Notes: generated from the letters alone by a model not told the origin. Numbered from the stretch's first letter, positions 35,953-44,715 are shown. The stretch: 64,000 nt of DNA from Mycolicibacterium rhodesiae JS60 (GCA_000230935.2 AGIQ01000001.1:1612001-1676000), one strand, 5' to 3'. Program-made: numbers and translations.

Positions 35953-35971
35953 TATCTAAGAGTCGTAGATG
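35953..35971. promoter_or_regulatory. 19-bp operator upstream of LLM oxidoreductase
   Basis: TATCTAAGAGTCGTAGATG: the pattern is kept in both halves at the correct spacing. It lies about 80 bases upstream of the oxidoreductase start. Confidence 0.65.
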
Positions 35972-36050
35972 TAACATTGTCGGCAACTGTGTGACGCGGA
36001 TTGCATCAGCTGCTACGGGATTCGGCCACTCACCGATAGGAGGAATGATC

Positions 36051-37211
36051 TTGACCAAGAGGAAGATCGCTACGGGTGTGCACGTCCCCCTGGATCGCTA
36101 CAGCCCGCCTCAGGCGTACCCCGCATACGCGCAGGCTGCGCGAGATAGCGGGTCCATCGACTGGTTGCTGCTGCCGGACCAAATGACCAGCTGGTGGCCC
36201 ACGGCCCTGTGGACGGAGGAGAACACGCCCATTGCCGCGATGGCCCCCGACTGCGATTCCTGGCCGGACGCGGTTGCCATGGCGGCGTACAGTGCCGCGA
36301 CCGTTTCCGATGTCGGCTTCTGTGTCAGTGCGGACGCCGTTCGGCGCGGCCCGGCGGAGCTGTATCAGTCGATGCTCACTCTGTCCAATGTGACTGGCGG
36401 TCGGGCGATGTTGCAGATCGGTGCAGGAGAGCTGAAGCAGGCAAAGCCGTTCGGGCACAAACGGTCCCAGGGATTGGCGCGTCTCGAGGATCTCTTCAAG
36501 GCGTGGGACCACTGGGCCACTAAGCCGAACGAGCCGTTGACTATGGAGGGCAATTACTGGAACTTGACCAATGCCTCCCTTGGTGGGCAGCGTGAGTTCC
36601 GTCCGGAGATTTGGGCACTCGGTGGTGGACCCAAGCTCGTCGATCTCGCGACGACGTACGCCGATGGCTTCTCGACGATGTCGCCGTTCGCCTGGCCCGA
36701 TGCCGAGATCATCGCGGAGAGAATCGGGGCGATGAAGCTGGACCTGGAGAAGAAGGGCCGCGATCCCGAGGCATTTGGGTTCGGCACCTGGGTGCTCTGT
36801 CAGGTGCACGAGGATGACGACGTAGTCGCGCAGGCATTGGATAATCCGTTGTCGCGGTGGATGACCGCTGCTTTCGGCAGAACTCATCAGCCTGACTGGC
36901 GCCGCGAGGGACTAGAACCAATCTTCCCGGACGACTGGCACTATGCTACGAAGCTGCTTCCCGTCGAGTACGACGCAGCGAGGTCAAAGAGCATCATCGA
37001 TCGGGTAACCCCGGAGATGGGTCGTAAAGCGTGGCTGCACGGCAGCCCGAAGAAGGTTGCGACGGAGATCCAGAGCTACATCGACGCCGGGATGAACTGG
37101 ATCTTGGTCGGTGACTTTCTGCCCGCAGTTCGTCCACCCGAGGACCCTACGGGCGCACTCGCCAACTCCGCTGAGGTGTGCTCGCTAATCAAAGCCAACA
37201 ACCCTGCGTGA
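36051..37211 (+). CDS. LLM-class flavin/F420-dependent oxidoreductase
   Basis: 386 residues if the TTG at 36051 is the start, preferred because AGGAGG is seven bases upstream; the ATG at 36045 is too close to it. Luciferase-like TIM barrel: IDWLLLPDQMTSWWP near residue 35, ALGGGPKLVDLATTYADGFS near 190, and a C-terminal GMNWILVGDF. Members of this shape in mycobacteria often use F420 (hydride transfer or reduction of unsaturated lipids) or act as flavin monooxygenases. The cofactor cannot be settled from sequence. A strong hairpin terminator follows. Confidence 0.82.
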   Translation: MTKRKIATGVHVPLDRYSPPQAYPAYAQAARDSGSIDWLLLPDQMTSWWPTALWTEENTPIAAMAPDCDSWPDAVAMAAYSAATVSDVGFCVSADAVRRGPAELYQSMLTLSNVTGGRAMLQIGAGELKQAKPFGHKRSQGLARLEDLFKAWDHWATKPNEPLTMEGNYWNLTNASLGGQREFRPEIWALGGGPKLVDLATTYADGFSTMSPFAWPDAEIIAERIGAMKLDLEKKGRDPEAFGFGTWVLCQVHEDDDVVAQALDNPLSRWMTAAFGRTHQPDWRREGLEPIFPDDWHYATKLLPVEYDAARSKSIIDRVTPEMGRKAWLHGSPKKVATEIQSYIDAGMNWILVGDFLPAVRPPEDPTGALANSAEVCSLIKANNPA

Positions 37212-37221
37212 CGACGGACTT

Positions 37222-37247
37222 GGTGCGGACCCGGCGAGGTCCGCACC
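37222..37247 (+). terminator. Hairpin terminator after LLM gene
   Basis: GGTGCGGACC, six-base loop, GGTCCGCACC, a perfect ten-base-pair stem starting 11 bases after the stop codon and followed by GAGTTT. The U-run is short, as usual for actinobacteria. Confidence 0.75.
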
Positions 37248-37252
37248 GAGTT

Positions 37253-37486
37253 TCATCGCGGGTTGTGTTGGCCTAGTGTCGGAGCCGGCGTCACGGCGCT
37301 AGGTTGCTGGGCCAGCGACGTGACGGGGATGGATAACTCGACGCCCACCAGGTCTAACAATCGGCCCCGATCCCGTAGCGCCGGATCGGACCATGCCTCG
37401 GCGATTGAGCGGACGCGTGCACAGAACCCACCCATCGCGGTGATCTGCTCGCACCAATCGTCGCTGGCCAGTTTGAACGAGTCGCC
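37253..37486 (-). pseudogene. C-terminal fragment of a CoA transferase (CaiB/BaiF)
   Basis: Read on the minus strand, this encodes WCEQITAMGGFCARVRSIAE then AWSDPALRDRGRLLDL and a short end, TLGQHNPR. It matches the last 75 residues of the intact transferase at 10468 (WCDRITEAGGFCARVREIDE, AWTDPALLSRGRL). The first 300 codons are missing and nothing upstream (to 37700) continues the gene. Confidence 0.8.
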
Positions 37487-37715
37487 TGCGCGACAGTGTC
37501 GATTGCCTGTAGTGGGTCACAGACATCAACTGTGCCGAATGCTGTGCTAACTCATGCGTTTTCGGCGACCTCGTTGCTTCCCGATGAGCTATACCGGCGT
37601 TGTTGACCCGGGGCCGTGCAGTCGCCGGCGAGTCGATGCACTGTCGCGCATCATGGGACGAGCTTTCCTGGCGATGGCCGCGCGCAGTCCTGCAAAACAT
37701 CGTCCACTGATGTTG

Positions 37716-37758
37716 ACGGCCGATGTCAGAGGTATTTGACGCCTGTGACATCGGCCGT
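37716..37758. repeat. Perfect 13-bp inverted repeat with 17-base loop
   Basis: Arms ACGGCCGATGTCA (37716-37728) and TGACATCGGCCGT (37746-37758) are exact inverse complements. It lies in the gap between convergent genes, downstream of the CoA-transferase fragment. There is no T-run, so it could be a terminator, a protein-binding site or the joined ends of a lost insertion element. A second smaller hairpin follows at 37779-37797 (AGGGGC/GCCCCT). Confidence 0.7.
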
Positions 37759-37873
37759 ATCGCCGGCTAGCACTGTCAAGGGGCTTGAGGTGCCCCTGGT
37801 TCGCTGCGTTCAGTGACCACTTCGCTTGCGCCATCTACCGCTCAATTTTCGGGCAGGTGCGGCCGCTTCGGGG

Positions 37874-39004
37874 TCAGTCAGCATCAGCCTGTTCGACGAA
37901 GCGCTCGATCACTTCGGAGTACTCGGTGATCATGTCGAGCAGCACCTGTTGGCAGGTCGTTGGGCGATTCAGCCGCCCGACAACCTGGCCTACGAAGTAG
38001 TTGGCCAGTTGCCGCGGACCGTCTTGTTTACCCGCGTGGGTGATCCGCATCTGCGCCTCGGCCACCAGCGCACTCTGCAGTGGTACCGGCAGGGTGGCTG
38101 GGGCCTTCTCGTCGGACCATTCGTCGGTCCACGCGCTGCGCAGCATCCGCGCCGGCTTGCCGGTCAGCGAACGCGATTTGATGGCGTCACGAGAGGTTGC
38201 CTGGTAGAACTTCTCCCGGACCACCGGCTCAGTTTCAGCCTCTTCAGTGGTCAGCCAGACAGATCCGCACCAAGCGCCTTGGGCTCCTAGGGCGAGAGCG
38301 GCGGCCAACTGACGCCCGGTGGCGATTCCTCCGGCGGCCAGTACCGGGACGGGAGTCACGGCATCGACGACGTCGGGCACCAGCACCATCGTGGCGATAT
38401 CACCGGTGTGGCCCCCGGCCTCGGTTCCCTGGGCGACGATGAGCTGCGCCCCATGCTCGACGTGACGGCGTGCATGTTCAACGGTTCCGGCGAGCGCCGC
38501 CACCACGCAGTGCTCGGCGGCTGCGGCTCGGGCAACCAGGCTCGGTGGCGGGGATCCCAATGCGCTGGCGATCAGCCGAATCGGATGCGCGAACGCGACA
38601 TCCAGGAGTGGCTCGTAACCGAGCGGACTGACCGGACTCATATCGAGCCGACCAAACCGATCGGCCCCCTCGGGCAGCTCAGGTACGTGGTAACGCTGCA
38701 TCACGTCTTCCACGAAGGCGACATGAGCAGCAGGCAAGCGCGCCGCAATCGCCTCCCGCCCGAGGCCACCTTCATCAGCACCTTCGTACTTTGCAGGCAG
38801 CAGCAGATCGACCCCATACGGCCGCCCCTTGACCTGGTCGTCAATCCAGGACAACTCCATCTCGAGGTGCTCGGGAGAGTGTGTACCAGCACCCAGCACC
38901 CCCAGGCCACCGGCGTTAGTCACAGCAGCCACCACATCGCGGCAGTGGCTAAAGGCCACAACCGGGATGTCAATCCCCAGCAAATCGCACACCGAAGTAC
39001 GCAC
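37874..39004 (-). CDS. Nitronate monooxygenase / 2-nitropropane dioxygenase family protein
   Basis: 376 residues from a GTG at 39004 (GGGAGG four bases upstream). FMN TIM-barrel: VTNAGGLGVLGAGTHSPEHL, GVDLLLPAKYEG, active-site His region AQGTEAGGHTGDIATM and phosphate-binding LAAGGIATGRQLAAALALGA. Mycobacterial members are often found in lipid and sterol gene groups and may act as enoyl reductases or oxygenases rather than on nitronates. The operator begins 11 bases upstream of the start. Confidence 0.85.
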   Translation of the reverse strand: MRTSVCDLLGIDIPVVAFSHCRDVVAAVTNAGGLGVLGAGTHSPEHLEMELSWIDDQVKGRPYGVDLLLPAKYEGADEGGLGREAIAARLPAAHVAFVEDVMQRYHVPELPEGADRFGRLDMSPVSPLGYEPLLDVAFAHPIRLIASALGSPPPSLVARAAAAEHCVVAALAGTVEHARRHVEHGAQLIVAQGTEAGGHTGDIATMVLVPDVVDAVTPVPVLAAGGIATGRQLAAALALGAQGAWCGSVWLTTEEAETEPVVREKFYQATSRDAIKSRSLTGKPARMLRSAWTDEWSDEKAPATLPVPLQSALVAEAQMRITHAGKQDGPRQLANYFVGQVVGRLNRPTTCQQVLLDMITEYSEVIERFVEQADAD

Positions 39005-39015
39005 GGCACCTCCCA

Positions 39016-39034
39016 AATATCTACGGGTAGAAGA
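39016..39034. promoter_or_regulatory. 19-bp operator at NMO promoter
   Basis: TATCTACGGGTAGAAGATT: seven of eight in the left half, six of eight in the right. It lies just upstream of the NMO-like gene's ribosome site. Confidence 0.65.
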
Positions 39035-39100
39035 TTAGGCATCGCCGGCCGCATTCACAACCCCTACTTCACGGCCACGCGGCTCCTCCCCGCCAACGTT

Positions 39101-39119
39101 AATCTACGAGCCAGAGATA
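39101..39119. promoter_or_regulatory. Degenerate 19-bp operator
   Basis: AATCTACGAGCCAGAGATA: perfect left half, five of eight in the right. It is the second of three sites in the 39005-39518 gap, which holds no gene. Confidence 0.5.
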
Positions 39120-39361
39120 AATGCAATCGGGAGTCGCCCGATCTCCCTCGCGCCGATTCGCGGCCTCAAGTGAGCCCTGAGACTGCATAGCGGGGTGCGC
39201 GTACCGGGCCCCACCGCCCGCCCCCACATCGCCGCTCATCAAAATGCGTTGCTATCCGCGCGGCGCGCAAGGCCCGATCCGCGCCGCCAAGTGGTAGGGC
39301 GACGCCGGCGTCTTGCCCAATGCCATGAGCCACTGTGGGTCCTATACGTGCTTTACATCAC

Positions 39362-39380
39362 GTTCTACGGACGGTAGATT
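39362..39380. promoter_or_regulatory. 19-bp operator upstream of membrane protein copy 4
   Basis: GTTCTACGGACGGTAGATT: six of eight in the left half, seven of eight in the right. It lies 139 bases upstream of the gene at 39519. Confidence 0.65.
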
Positions 39381-39518
39381 TACATCACACCTTAGTTCGA
39401 ATGTCGCCGCGATCACGGCTCCACCAGCCGGGGTGACGTCGCCGCCAATTCGAGGGCTATCGCGTCGTGTTGTTGAGTTCTGCTTGTCGGGATATATCTG
39501 CTCGGGTAGGAGGAAATA

Positions 39519-40280
39519 ATGAATCGTTTCGTCCACAAGTTCTGCGCATGGAGCGGCACTTTGTGTCTGGTGGTCATGGCCATCGGATTCGTGGCCATCG
39601 CCGGTTTCGTTCCGCCCCCTTCTCCTGGTCAAACTGGCATGGAGACAGCACAATTCATCATCGATAACCGCACCCGGATCCGGTGGGGCATGATCGTCAC
39701 CATGTTCGCCTCATCGCTGTTGATGACGTATGCGGTATCGATGGCGACTCACATGCGACGTATCGAAGGCCGGTTTCCGGCTCTGGCGATGATCCAGTTC
39801 GGGCTGGGCGCCATCTTTGTGCTTGAGTTCATCTATCTGCTGTTCTTCTGGCAGGCAGCAACTTTCCGGGTGGATCGGGCGCCTGAACTGATCCAGTTGC
39901 TCAACGATATGGCATGGATACCGTTCGTCGGCCTGACGTCGACCGCCGTGGTTCAGGTCGCCTGCTTCGGTATCGCGGTGCTCCTGGACCGGCGAGCGAA
40001 GCCGATCTTCCCGCGGTGGCTTGGCTACTACAACCTGTGGGTGGCAATGATGTTCTTGCCGGGTACGTTCAACGTGTTCTTCAAGGACGGGCCGCTGGCC
40101 TGGAACGGAATCATCGCGTGGTACCTGCCATTGGCGATGTTTTCGACCTGGCTCATCATCAATCCGATCTACCTATCCAGGGCTGTCGACACGATGACCG
40201 ATGACGCACCACCGGAACTCGACCGCATGCGCGCCGATCTCGACCGATTGCTTGCAGCCGAACTCAACGCGACCCACTGA
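39519..40280 (+). CDS. Membrane protein of the paralogous family (copy 4)
   Basis: 253 residues from the ATG at 39519 (TAGGAGG upstream). About six membrane helices with the family marks FVPPPSPGQTGMETAQFII, HMRRIEGRFPALAMIQFG, WQAATFRVDRAPELIQLLND, KPIFPRWLGYYNLWVAMMF and FFKDGPLAWNGIIAWY. The C-terminal 30 residues are polar (PPELDRMRADLDRLLAAEL), probably a cytoplasmic helix. It is followed by another copy at 40659 in the same direction. Function unknown. Confidence 0.75.
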   Translation: MNRFVHKFCAWSGTLCLVVMAIGFVAIAGFVPPPSPGQTGMETAQFIIDNRTRIRWGMIVTMFASSLLMTYAVSMATHMRRIEGRFPALAMIQFGLGAIFVLEFIYLLFFWQAATFRVDRAPELIQLLNDMAWIPFVGLTSTAVVQVACFGIAVLLDRRAKPIFPRWLGYYNLWVAMMFLPGTFNVFFKDGPLAWNGIIAWYLPLAMFSTWLIINPIYLSRAVDTMTDDAPPELDRMRADLDRLLAAELNATH

Positions 40281-40433
40281 CGAGCGAACGACTCAATCGT
40301 CTGGCGAGCCGCGGTGCGCGATCCCGTGCAAAAGCGTCTGCCTGAGCTCATCGATCTGTCGCTTCCGGCTGGGGCGACTGTCCCTTGACGGTAAGAGCTA
40401 ATCATCAAGCAGCAGAATGGATATGACTGCCAT

Positions 40434-40458
40434 CGCGCTGACCGCGACGGTCAGCGCG
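40434..40458 (+). terminator. Hairpin terminator candidate after copy 4
   Basis: CGCGCTGACCG, CGA, CGGTCAGCGCG: a perfect eleven-base-pair stem, about 150 bases after the stop at 40280. No long T-run follows. The remaining gap 40281-40658 has no gene. Confidence 0.55.
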
Positions 40459-40560
40459 GGATTTAGATCCGCAGAGTTTCGCGTTTCGCTAAACCGGCAC
40501 CGATGCGCCGTCCACATGGATGGTGCGGATACGTAAGGAAGTGCCGCCAGCGCTGATATT

Positions 40561-40575
40561 GCAAGTGGCACTTGC
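40561..40575. promoter_or_regulatory. 15-bp palindrome upstream of copy 5
   Basis: GCAAGTGGCACTTGC is symmetric around its central base. It lies 84 bases upstream of the gene at 40659, which lacks the 19-bp operator. It resembles but does not match the spacing of the KstR2 site (CAAG, two bases, CTTG). Confidence 0.5.
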
Positions 40576-40658
40576 TAATACGCGGCAAACTCCTTACTCT
40601 AATTATGACGTGATGCGTGTCACAAAGCGGTGGCGCGGGGTGTGGATGGAGGCAAGCG

Positions 40659-41456
40659 ATGATCAAACAGATCGAGATGGACAAAGGTGTCGCGAAGGTG
40701 TTCACCTGGTCGTCGGCGGTGGTGATTGTCGGACTTCTTGTGGCGCAGGGCTTCCTGATGCATTTTATACCCGCTCCAGATCCCACCCTCAGCGCCGAGG
40801 AACTGCGACAGATCTTCATCGACCGTCGGTGGCAGATTCAAGTCGGCTCCGTGATCCAGATCGTCGCGTGGAGCTTCTGGGTGACATGGGGCATCGTGGT
40901 GACCACGTTCATGCGAAGGATGGAGCGCGGCTACCCGTTTCTGACGTACGCCTCGATTGCCTTGGTCGGCGGCGGGTACGTCTTCTTTGTCCTCATTCCG
41001 ATGACATGGGCGGTGTGTGCGTACCGAGCCGACGAGATGGATCCGCAGATCATCCAGTTCGCCAACGACTGGGTGTGGTTCGACTGGCTCTTCACGTGGC
41101 CGCCGTTCGCGATCTGGTTCTTCGTCATCGCAGTAGCGATCTTCAAGGACCACAATGTCCCGACCATCTATCCGCGCTGGGTCGGGTACTTCAATCTGTG
41201 GTGCGGCTTCCTGATCTTTCCGGCCGCGTTGATCGTGTTCTGGAAGGACGGCCCATTCGCTTACAACGGCATTCTCGCGTTCTGGTTCCCGGTCTTCATC
41301 TTCTTCGGCGAAGTCATCGTGATGATCGTGATGTCGCTGAAGGTGATCAATCAGCAAGCAGCCAAGTTGCAGGCTGACGCCGAGGCTGGCGTGCCGGGCG
41401 TCGCGTCGGTCGACGCCGACGACGCACGCGACCGACCCGCATTCACCAACCCCTAA
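40659..41456 (+). CDS. Membrane protein of the paralogous family (copy 5)
   Basis: 265 residues from the ATG at 40659 (GGAGG upstream). Marks: FIPAPDPTLSAEELRQIF, TFMRRMERGYPFLTYASI, CAYRADEMDPQIIQFANDW, PTIYPRWVGYFNLWCGFLIF and FWKDGPFAYNGILAFW. It has a 35-residue polar tail. Its stop overlaps by one base the ATG of a COX3-like remnant (TAATG). The intact copy at 54733 has the same COX3-like neighbour, which suggests an ancestral pair. Confidence 0.75.
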   Translation: MIKQIEMDKGVAKVFTWSSAVVIVGLLVAQGFLMHFIPAPDPTLSAEELRQIFIDRRWQIQVGSVIQIVAWSFWVTWGIVVTTFMRRMERGYPFLTYASIALVGGGYVFFVLIPMTWAVCAYRADEMDPQIIQFANDWVWFDWLFTWPPFAIWFFVIAVAIFKDHNVPTIYPRWVGYFNLWCGFLIFPAALIVFWKDGPFAYNGILAFWFPVFIFFGEVIVMIVMSLKVINQQAAKLQADAEAGVPGVASVDADDARDRPAFTNP

Positions 41457-41621
41457 TGGCGACGCAACGTGATAACGATCAACCGGGTCGCATCACGAAG
41501 GTGGGCAGTCCCGCACACGCCAGGTGAAGACGGAACATGGACCTTCATCTCGGGCGACATGACCGTTGTGGTGGTTCATCGTTTGGCGATCTCCCCGGGG
41601 GGCAGGTGTTGGTGAAATAAG
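41456..41621 (+). pseudogene. Remnant of a cytochrome-oxidase subunit III-like gene
   Basis: From the ATG at 41456, 23 codons read without similarity to a stop at 41525. Shifting one base at 41520 gives PGEDGTWTFISGDMTVVVV, close to PGEEGIWVFVLGDMTVFAL at residues 18-36 of the intact COX3-like protein (54143-54736). Similarity then ends and a stop follows at 41619. The position directly after a paralogous membrane protein repeats the arrangement at 54.7 kb. The piece is short, so the call rests on this match plus context. Confidence 0.55.
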
Positions 41622-41742
41622 GCGTGCGGGGGGATGGGGGCCGGTAGATCAATTCGGTACTTGAAACGGTGTCAAGCAGCACTGCCCCAGACAAGGCTTG
41701 TCCTGCGGTCGCGAGGGCGCCGGCAGACTAGGCCGAGAAAGA

Positions 41743-41860
41743 GGTGGCGTTCCTTATTCCGCGCCCAAGTCAGGGCTTGATGTGGCGGTCCAACAGTTCA
41801 TCGGGTTCCTCGCCAAGAGAATCCGGGCGGTGAGGGTGCGGGCCCGAAGTCGCTCGGCGC
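41743..41860 (+). pseudogene. Possible SDR fragment
   Basis: An open stretch encodes GVPYSAPKSGLDVAVQQFIG and FLAKRIRAVRVRARS, resembling the YxxxK active-site helix and following strand of short-chain dehydrogenases (YSASK..., GIRVNAVAPG). Neither the NAD-binding start nor the C-terminus is nearby. The rest of the 41622-41865 gap shows nothing. Low to moderate confidence. Confidence 0.4.
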
Positions 41861-41865
41861 CAATA

Positions 41866-41884
41866 AATCTACTACTCGTAGATG
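41866..41884. promoter_or_regulatory. 19-bp operator upstream of FAD oxidoreductase
   Basis: AATCTACTACTCGTAGATG: seven of eight in each half. It ends 16 bases before the ATG at 41901. No ribosome site is visible between, so the transcript may be leaderless. Confidence 0.75.
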
Positions 41885-41900
41885 ATGTTATCATCCGCCG

Positions 41901-43244
41901 ATGGGTGCAAAGCCATCAGCGGTCGTAATCGGTTCGGGCCTTAGCGGTTTGGCGGCCGCGTACCACCTACAACGTGATGGCTGGAATACCATCATTCTTG
42001 AAAGCGAACCCGTGCCGGGCGGACGTGTGCAGACCTTGCGGGCACAGGGCTACGTGGTCGACCTCGGCGCAACTGCAGTGGGCGCGGGCTATGACGCTTA
42101 CCTGGGGCTAGCCCGGCAACTGGGGTTGGAGATGGTTGTCAGCCCGCCGTGGATCGGCGTCGCACGCGATGGCACGGTTCACGAGTTGCGCGTCGACCAG
42201 TTGCTCCGCTCGGGAGTTTCCACTCAACTGCTCTCTGCAGCGAGCAAACTGCGGATGACGCGGCTTGCATTCGGCGTCGCGATCGCCAAGTTGCGTGGGC
42301 GCCTTGACTACACCGACCTCAGCAAAGCCGCACCAATCGACACCGAGACCGCCTACACCTACGCAATACGCACACTTGGTGCAGAGGCGGCCGAATATGC
42401 GGTAGCACCATTGACGCGCACCATGGTGATCGTCGACCCCCAACGTACAAGCAAAGTTGAGTTGTTCTCAGGTGTTGCCAACGCCCTTGGTGGAGAGTGG
42501 CAGTCGCCGGCCGGCGGAGCGGCAAGCATCGTCGATGCTCTGGTCCAACAACTCGACGTGCGGCTCGGCTGCCCCGCCCGGTGTGTGACCGAGACACCTC
42601 AGGGGGTGCTGGTGGAATATGCCGAGCCTGAGGGCCATCGCGCTGAACTGGTCGTAGACGCGTGTGTGGTCGCTTGCCCACTGCCGGCTGCGGTGGCTAT
42701 CTGCCCAGAGCGGCGCGACGTTCTAGAGCCTTTGCACGCGGCGTTGCCTTACACGAAGACGATTTGCGTGGCCGTTGGTACCACCCGCCAGCCACCCTGC
42801 CGGGCATTCATGGTGATGCTGCCGCCCGCGGAATCGCGTGAGATCGCGTTGTTCTTTCAGGACCATCACAAAGACCCGGCTCGAGTCCTAGCCGGGCATG
42901 GTCTGTTCAGTCTGTATTTCGAGCTGGCCGCCGCCGAGGCCTTGTTCGATGCGCCCGACGAGGCGGTGATCGAGATCGCCGTGGACACGCTGTTGCGGCT
43001 GTGGCCGGAGCTGAGGGACACCATCGATTTCACCCATGTGCATCGGTGGGCTCAGGCCCTGCCGCACCCGAAGGTCGGCACCTATCAGCGTATCGCCGAG
43101 TTCAATGCCGCACTCGATCCCACCGACCGCATCCAGTTCGCCGCCGACTACATGTCCGAGGCCGGTCAGAACACCGCTGTGGTGGTCGGCAACCGGGCTG
43201 CGAGAAACCTGCAGCGCCATTACTCAGCGGCTGGACGCGGATGA
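41901..43244 (+). CDS. FAD-dependent oxidoreductase, amine oxidase/protoporphyrinogen-oxidase fold
   Basis: 447 residues. Dinucleotide-binding start VVIGSGLSGLAAAYHLQRDG with ILESEPVPGGRVQTLRAQGY, the FAD motif of the amine oxidase/desaturase superfamily. The C-terminal FAADYMSEAGQNTAVVVGNR is the second FAD contact. The middle has LTRTMVIVDPQRTSKVELFS, like protoporphyrinogen oxidases or phytoene desaturase relatives. Substrate unknown. There is no clear Shine-Dalgarno, and the operator is just upstream. It resembles the protein at 51823 in overall layout. Confidence 0.8.
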   Translation: MGAKPSAVVIGSGLSGLAAAYHLQRDGWNTIILESEPVPGGRVQTLRAQGYVVDLGATAVGAGYDAYLGLARQLGLEMVVSPPWIGVARDGTVHELRVDQLLRSGVSTQLLSAASKLRMTRLAFGVAIAKLRGRLDYTDLSKAAPIDTETAYTYAIRTLGAEAAEYAVAPLTRTMVIVDPQRTSKVELFSGVANALGGEWQSPAGGAASIVDALVQQLDVRLGCPARCVTETPQGVLVEYAEPEGHRAELVVDACVVACPLPAAVAICPERRDVLEPLHAALPYTKTICVAVGTTRQPPCRAFMVMLPPAESREIALFFQDHHKDPARVLAGHGLFSLYFELAAAEALFDAPDEAVIEIAVDTLLRLWPELRDTIDFTHVHRWAQALPHPKVGTYQRIAEFNAALDPTDRIQFAADYMSEAGQNTAVVVGNRAARNLQRHYSAAGRG

Positions 43245-43301
43245 ATCGGCCGGAAGAACCAGAAGGCTACGCCGACGTCACTGAAACGGAGAGTGAACAA
43301 A

Positions 43302-44687
43302 TCACTGGCTGAGTCCTTGGCTCGTGAGATCTGAAGCGATGGCGTGTGCCCGGAGGCGTCCGGCCTGCCCGGCACCTTCGATGCCGAAACTCATGGTCGG
43401 TGTTGACCCGTCGCCGGCGAAGTACAGGCCGGGAATCTCCGCACACCGCCCAGGCAGCTTAGGCCCGTGGGTACTGGGATTGAGCCAACCGTAGGGATGA
43501 ACCTGCGTCGCGAGTTCGATTGTGGCGGATTCCAATCCGGGAAAGAGCTGTTCTTGTAATGCCAGGAGGTATTGCACCGCGCCGTCGTGCCCGCCGATGG
43601 CGTCATACTCTTCGGGCATATGTTGGGACTGTGCAGCCAACAAAAACCTTCCCGGTTCCGTGGACCCGGGGGACACGGCGTGCATCGGGAACACGTAGCC
43701 GCGGTTGGCGCCCGTCTCGTCAGAAACCATGGTGATATTGCCCAGGCCCCGTGTGACATCGGTATCCAACAGCGAGTAGGTGCAGCAATCGAAACCTTTG
43801 ACGGAGTTGGCATGGTCAACGGCCGCGCGGACCCGGTCAGGCATCCGGTCGCCGAGTAGGCGCGCCACCCGGGGGGTCGCGGTAGCCAGCGCGACTGCGG
43901 GGGCGCGCACCTCGCGGCCCGAGGCCAGAGCGACACCGACCGCCCGATCCCTGTCGAGGAGCAGGTCGGTCATCTTGTCGCCACGCAGGATGGTGCATCC
44001 CGCAGCCTCCAGCGCCCGGGCGATCGGCAAGACCATCCCCTCCCACGGGTCAGGTGCCGGTGACGTGCAGAAGGCTTCCCCAAAAAGGAGGGTGCGGATC
44101 TTGGTCAGGATGCCGTAGGCGTTGAGAATCTGTTCAGCGACCTCGAGCGGGATCTCGCTGATCTTGGCAGCCAAGCCGCACATTATCTTGGAGACCGCCA
44201 TGTCCGCGCCGCGGTCCTGCAGCCACGCCGACAGCGGAACCTCGCTGAGCGCAGAAATCTCTGTCCAACTCATCTTCTGGACCTGGCCCATGAGTTTTTC
44301 CAGCCCGTCGCGCTGGTCCTCGATCGGGACAGGGGAGATCTTGGCGAAGGTATCGACGATCGCTGCCGACGAGGTGGACACACTGAGTGTCACCGTGGAC
44401 TTGTCCGCCATCCGGTGGATTTGAAGTGGCGGAGAGACATCGAAATTGACCGGTGCGCCCAGGTAACGGGCGGCCGAATACCACGAACCGCCGTTCAGGG
44501 TCGGCTGCCAGACCGGATGTTGGACAAACCCCCGACTGTTGCCAACCTTCACCGCCCGTAGAGACCACCCAACCTCAGGTGTTTCACATACCAGGACAGG
44601 GCGCAGGCCAAGCTCCAGCAAGGAAGCTGCACAACACAATCCGGCGATACCTGCGCCGACAACGACTACGTCCGCATCGTTGTGCAT
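43302..44687 (-). CDS. FAD-dependent desaturase/isomerase-like oxidoreductase
   Basis: 461 residues from the ATG at 44687 (GGAAG upstream; GTG at 44696 also possible). Start VVVGAGIAGLCCAASLLELG is the FAD dinucleotide motif; the C-terminal LYFAGDGSTPTMSFGIEGAG is the second FAD contact as in phytoene desaturase and amine oxidase folds. The central part (FDCCTYSLLDTDVTRGLGN) has no recognised specificity. Convergent with the oxidoreductase at 41901 and divergent from TetR copy 2 across an operator. Confidence 0.8.
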   Translation of the reverse strand: MHNDADVVVVGAGIAGLCCAASLLELGLRPVLVCETPEVGWSLRAVKVGNSRGFVQHPVWQPTLNGGSWYSAARYLGAPVNFDVSPPLQIHRMADKSTVTLSVSTSSAAIVDTFAKISPVPIEDQRDGLEKLMGQVQKMSWTEISALSEVPLSAWLQDRGADMAVSKIMCGLAAKISEIPLEVAEQILNAYGILTKIRTLLFGEAFCTSPAPDPWEGMVLPIARALEAAGCTILRGDKMTDLLLDRDRAVGVALASGREVRAPAVALATATPRVARLLGDRMPDRVRAAVDHANSVKGFDCCTYSLLDTDVTRGLGNITMVSDETGANRGYVFPMHAVSPGSTEPGRFLLAAQSQHMPEEYDAIGGHDGAVQYLLALQEQLFPGLESATIELATQVHPYGWLNPSTHGPKLPGRCAEIPGLYFAGDGSTPTMSFGIEGAGQAGRLRAHAIASDLTSQGLSQ

Positions 44688-44715
44688 TGAACCCACTTCC
44701 GAATCCCCAGGAAAT

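Noticed and set aside
40561..40575. KstR2 binding site
   Set aside because: The arms CAAG and CTTG are present but the spacer is five bases instead of two. It is kept only as an unassigned palindrome.
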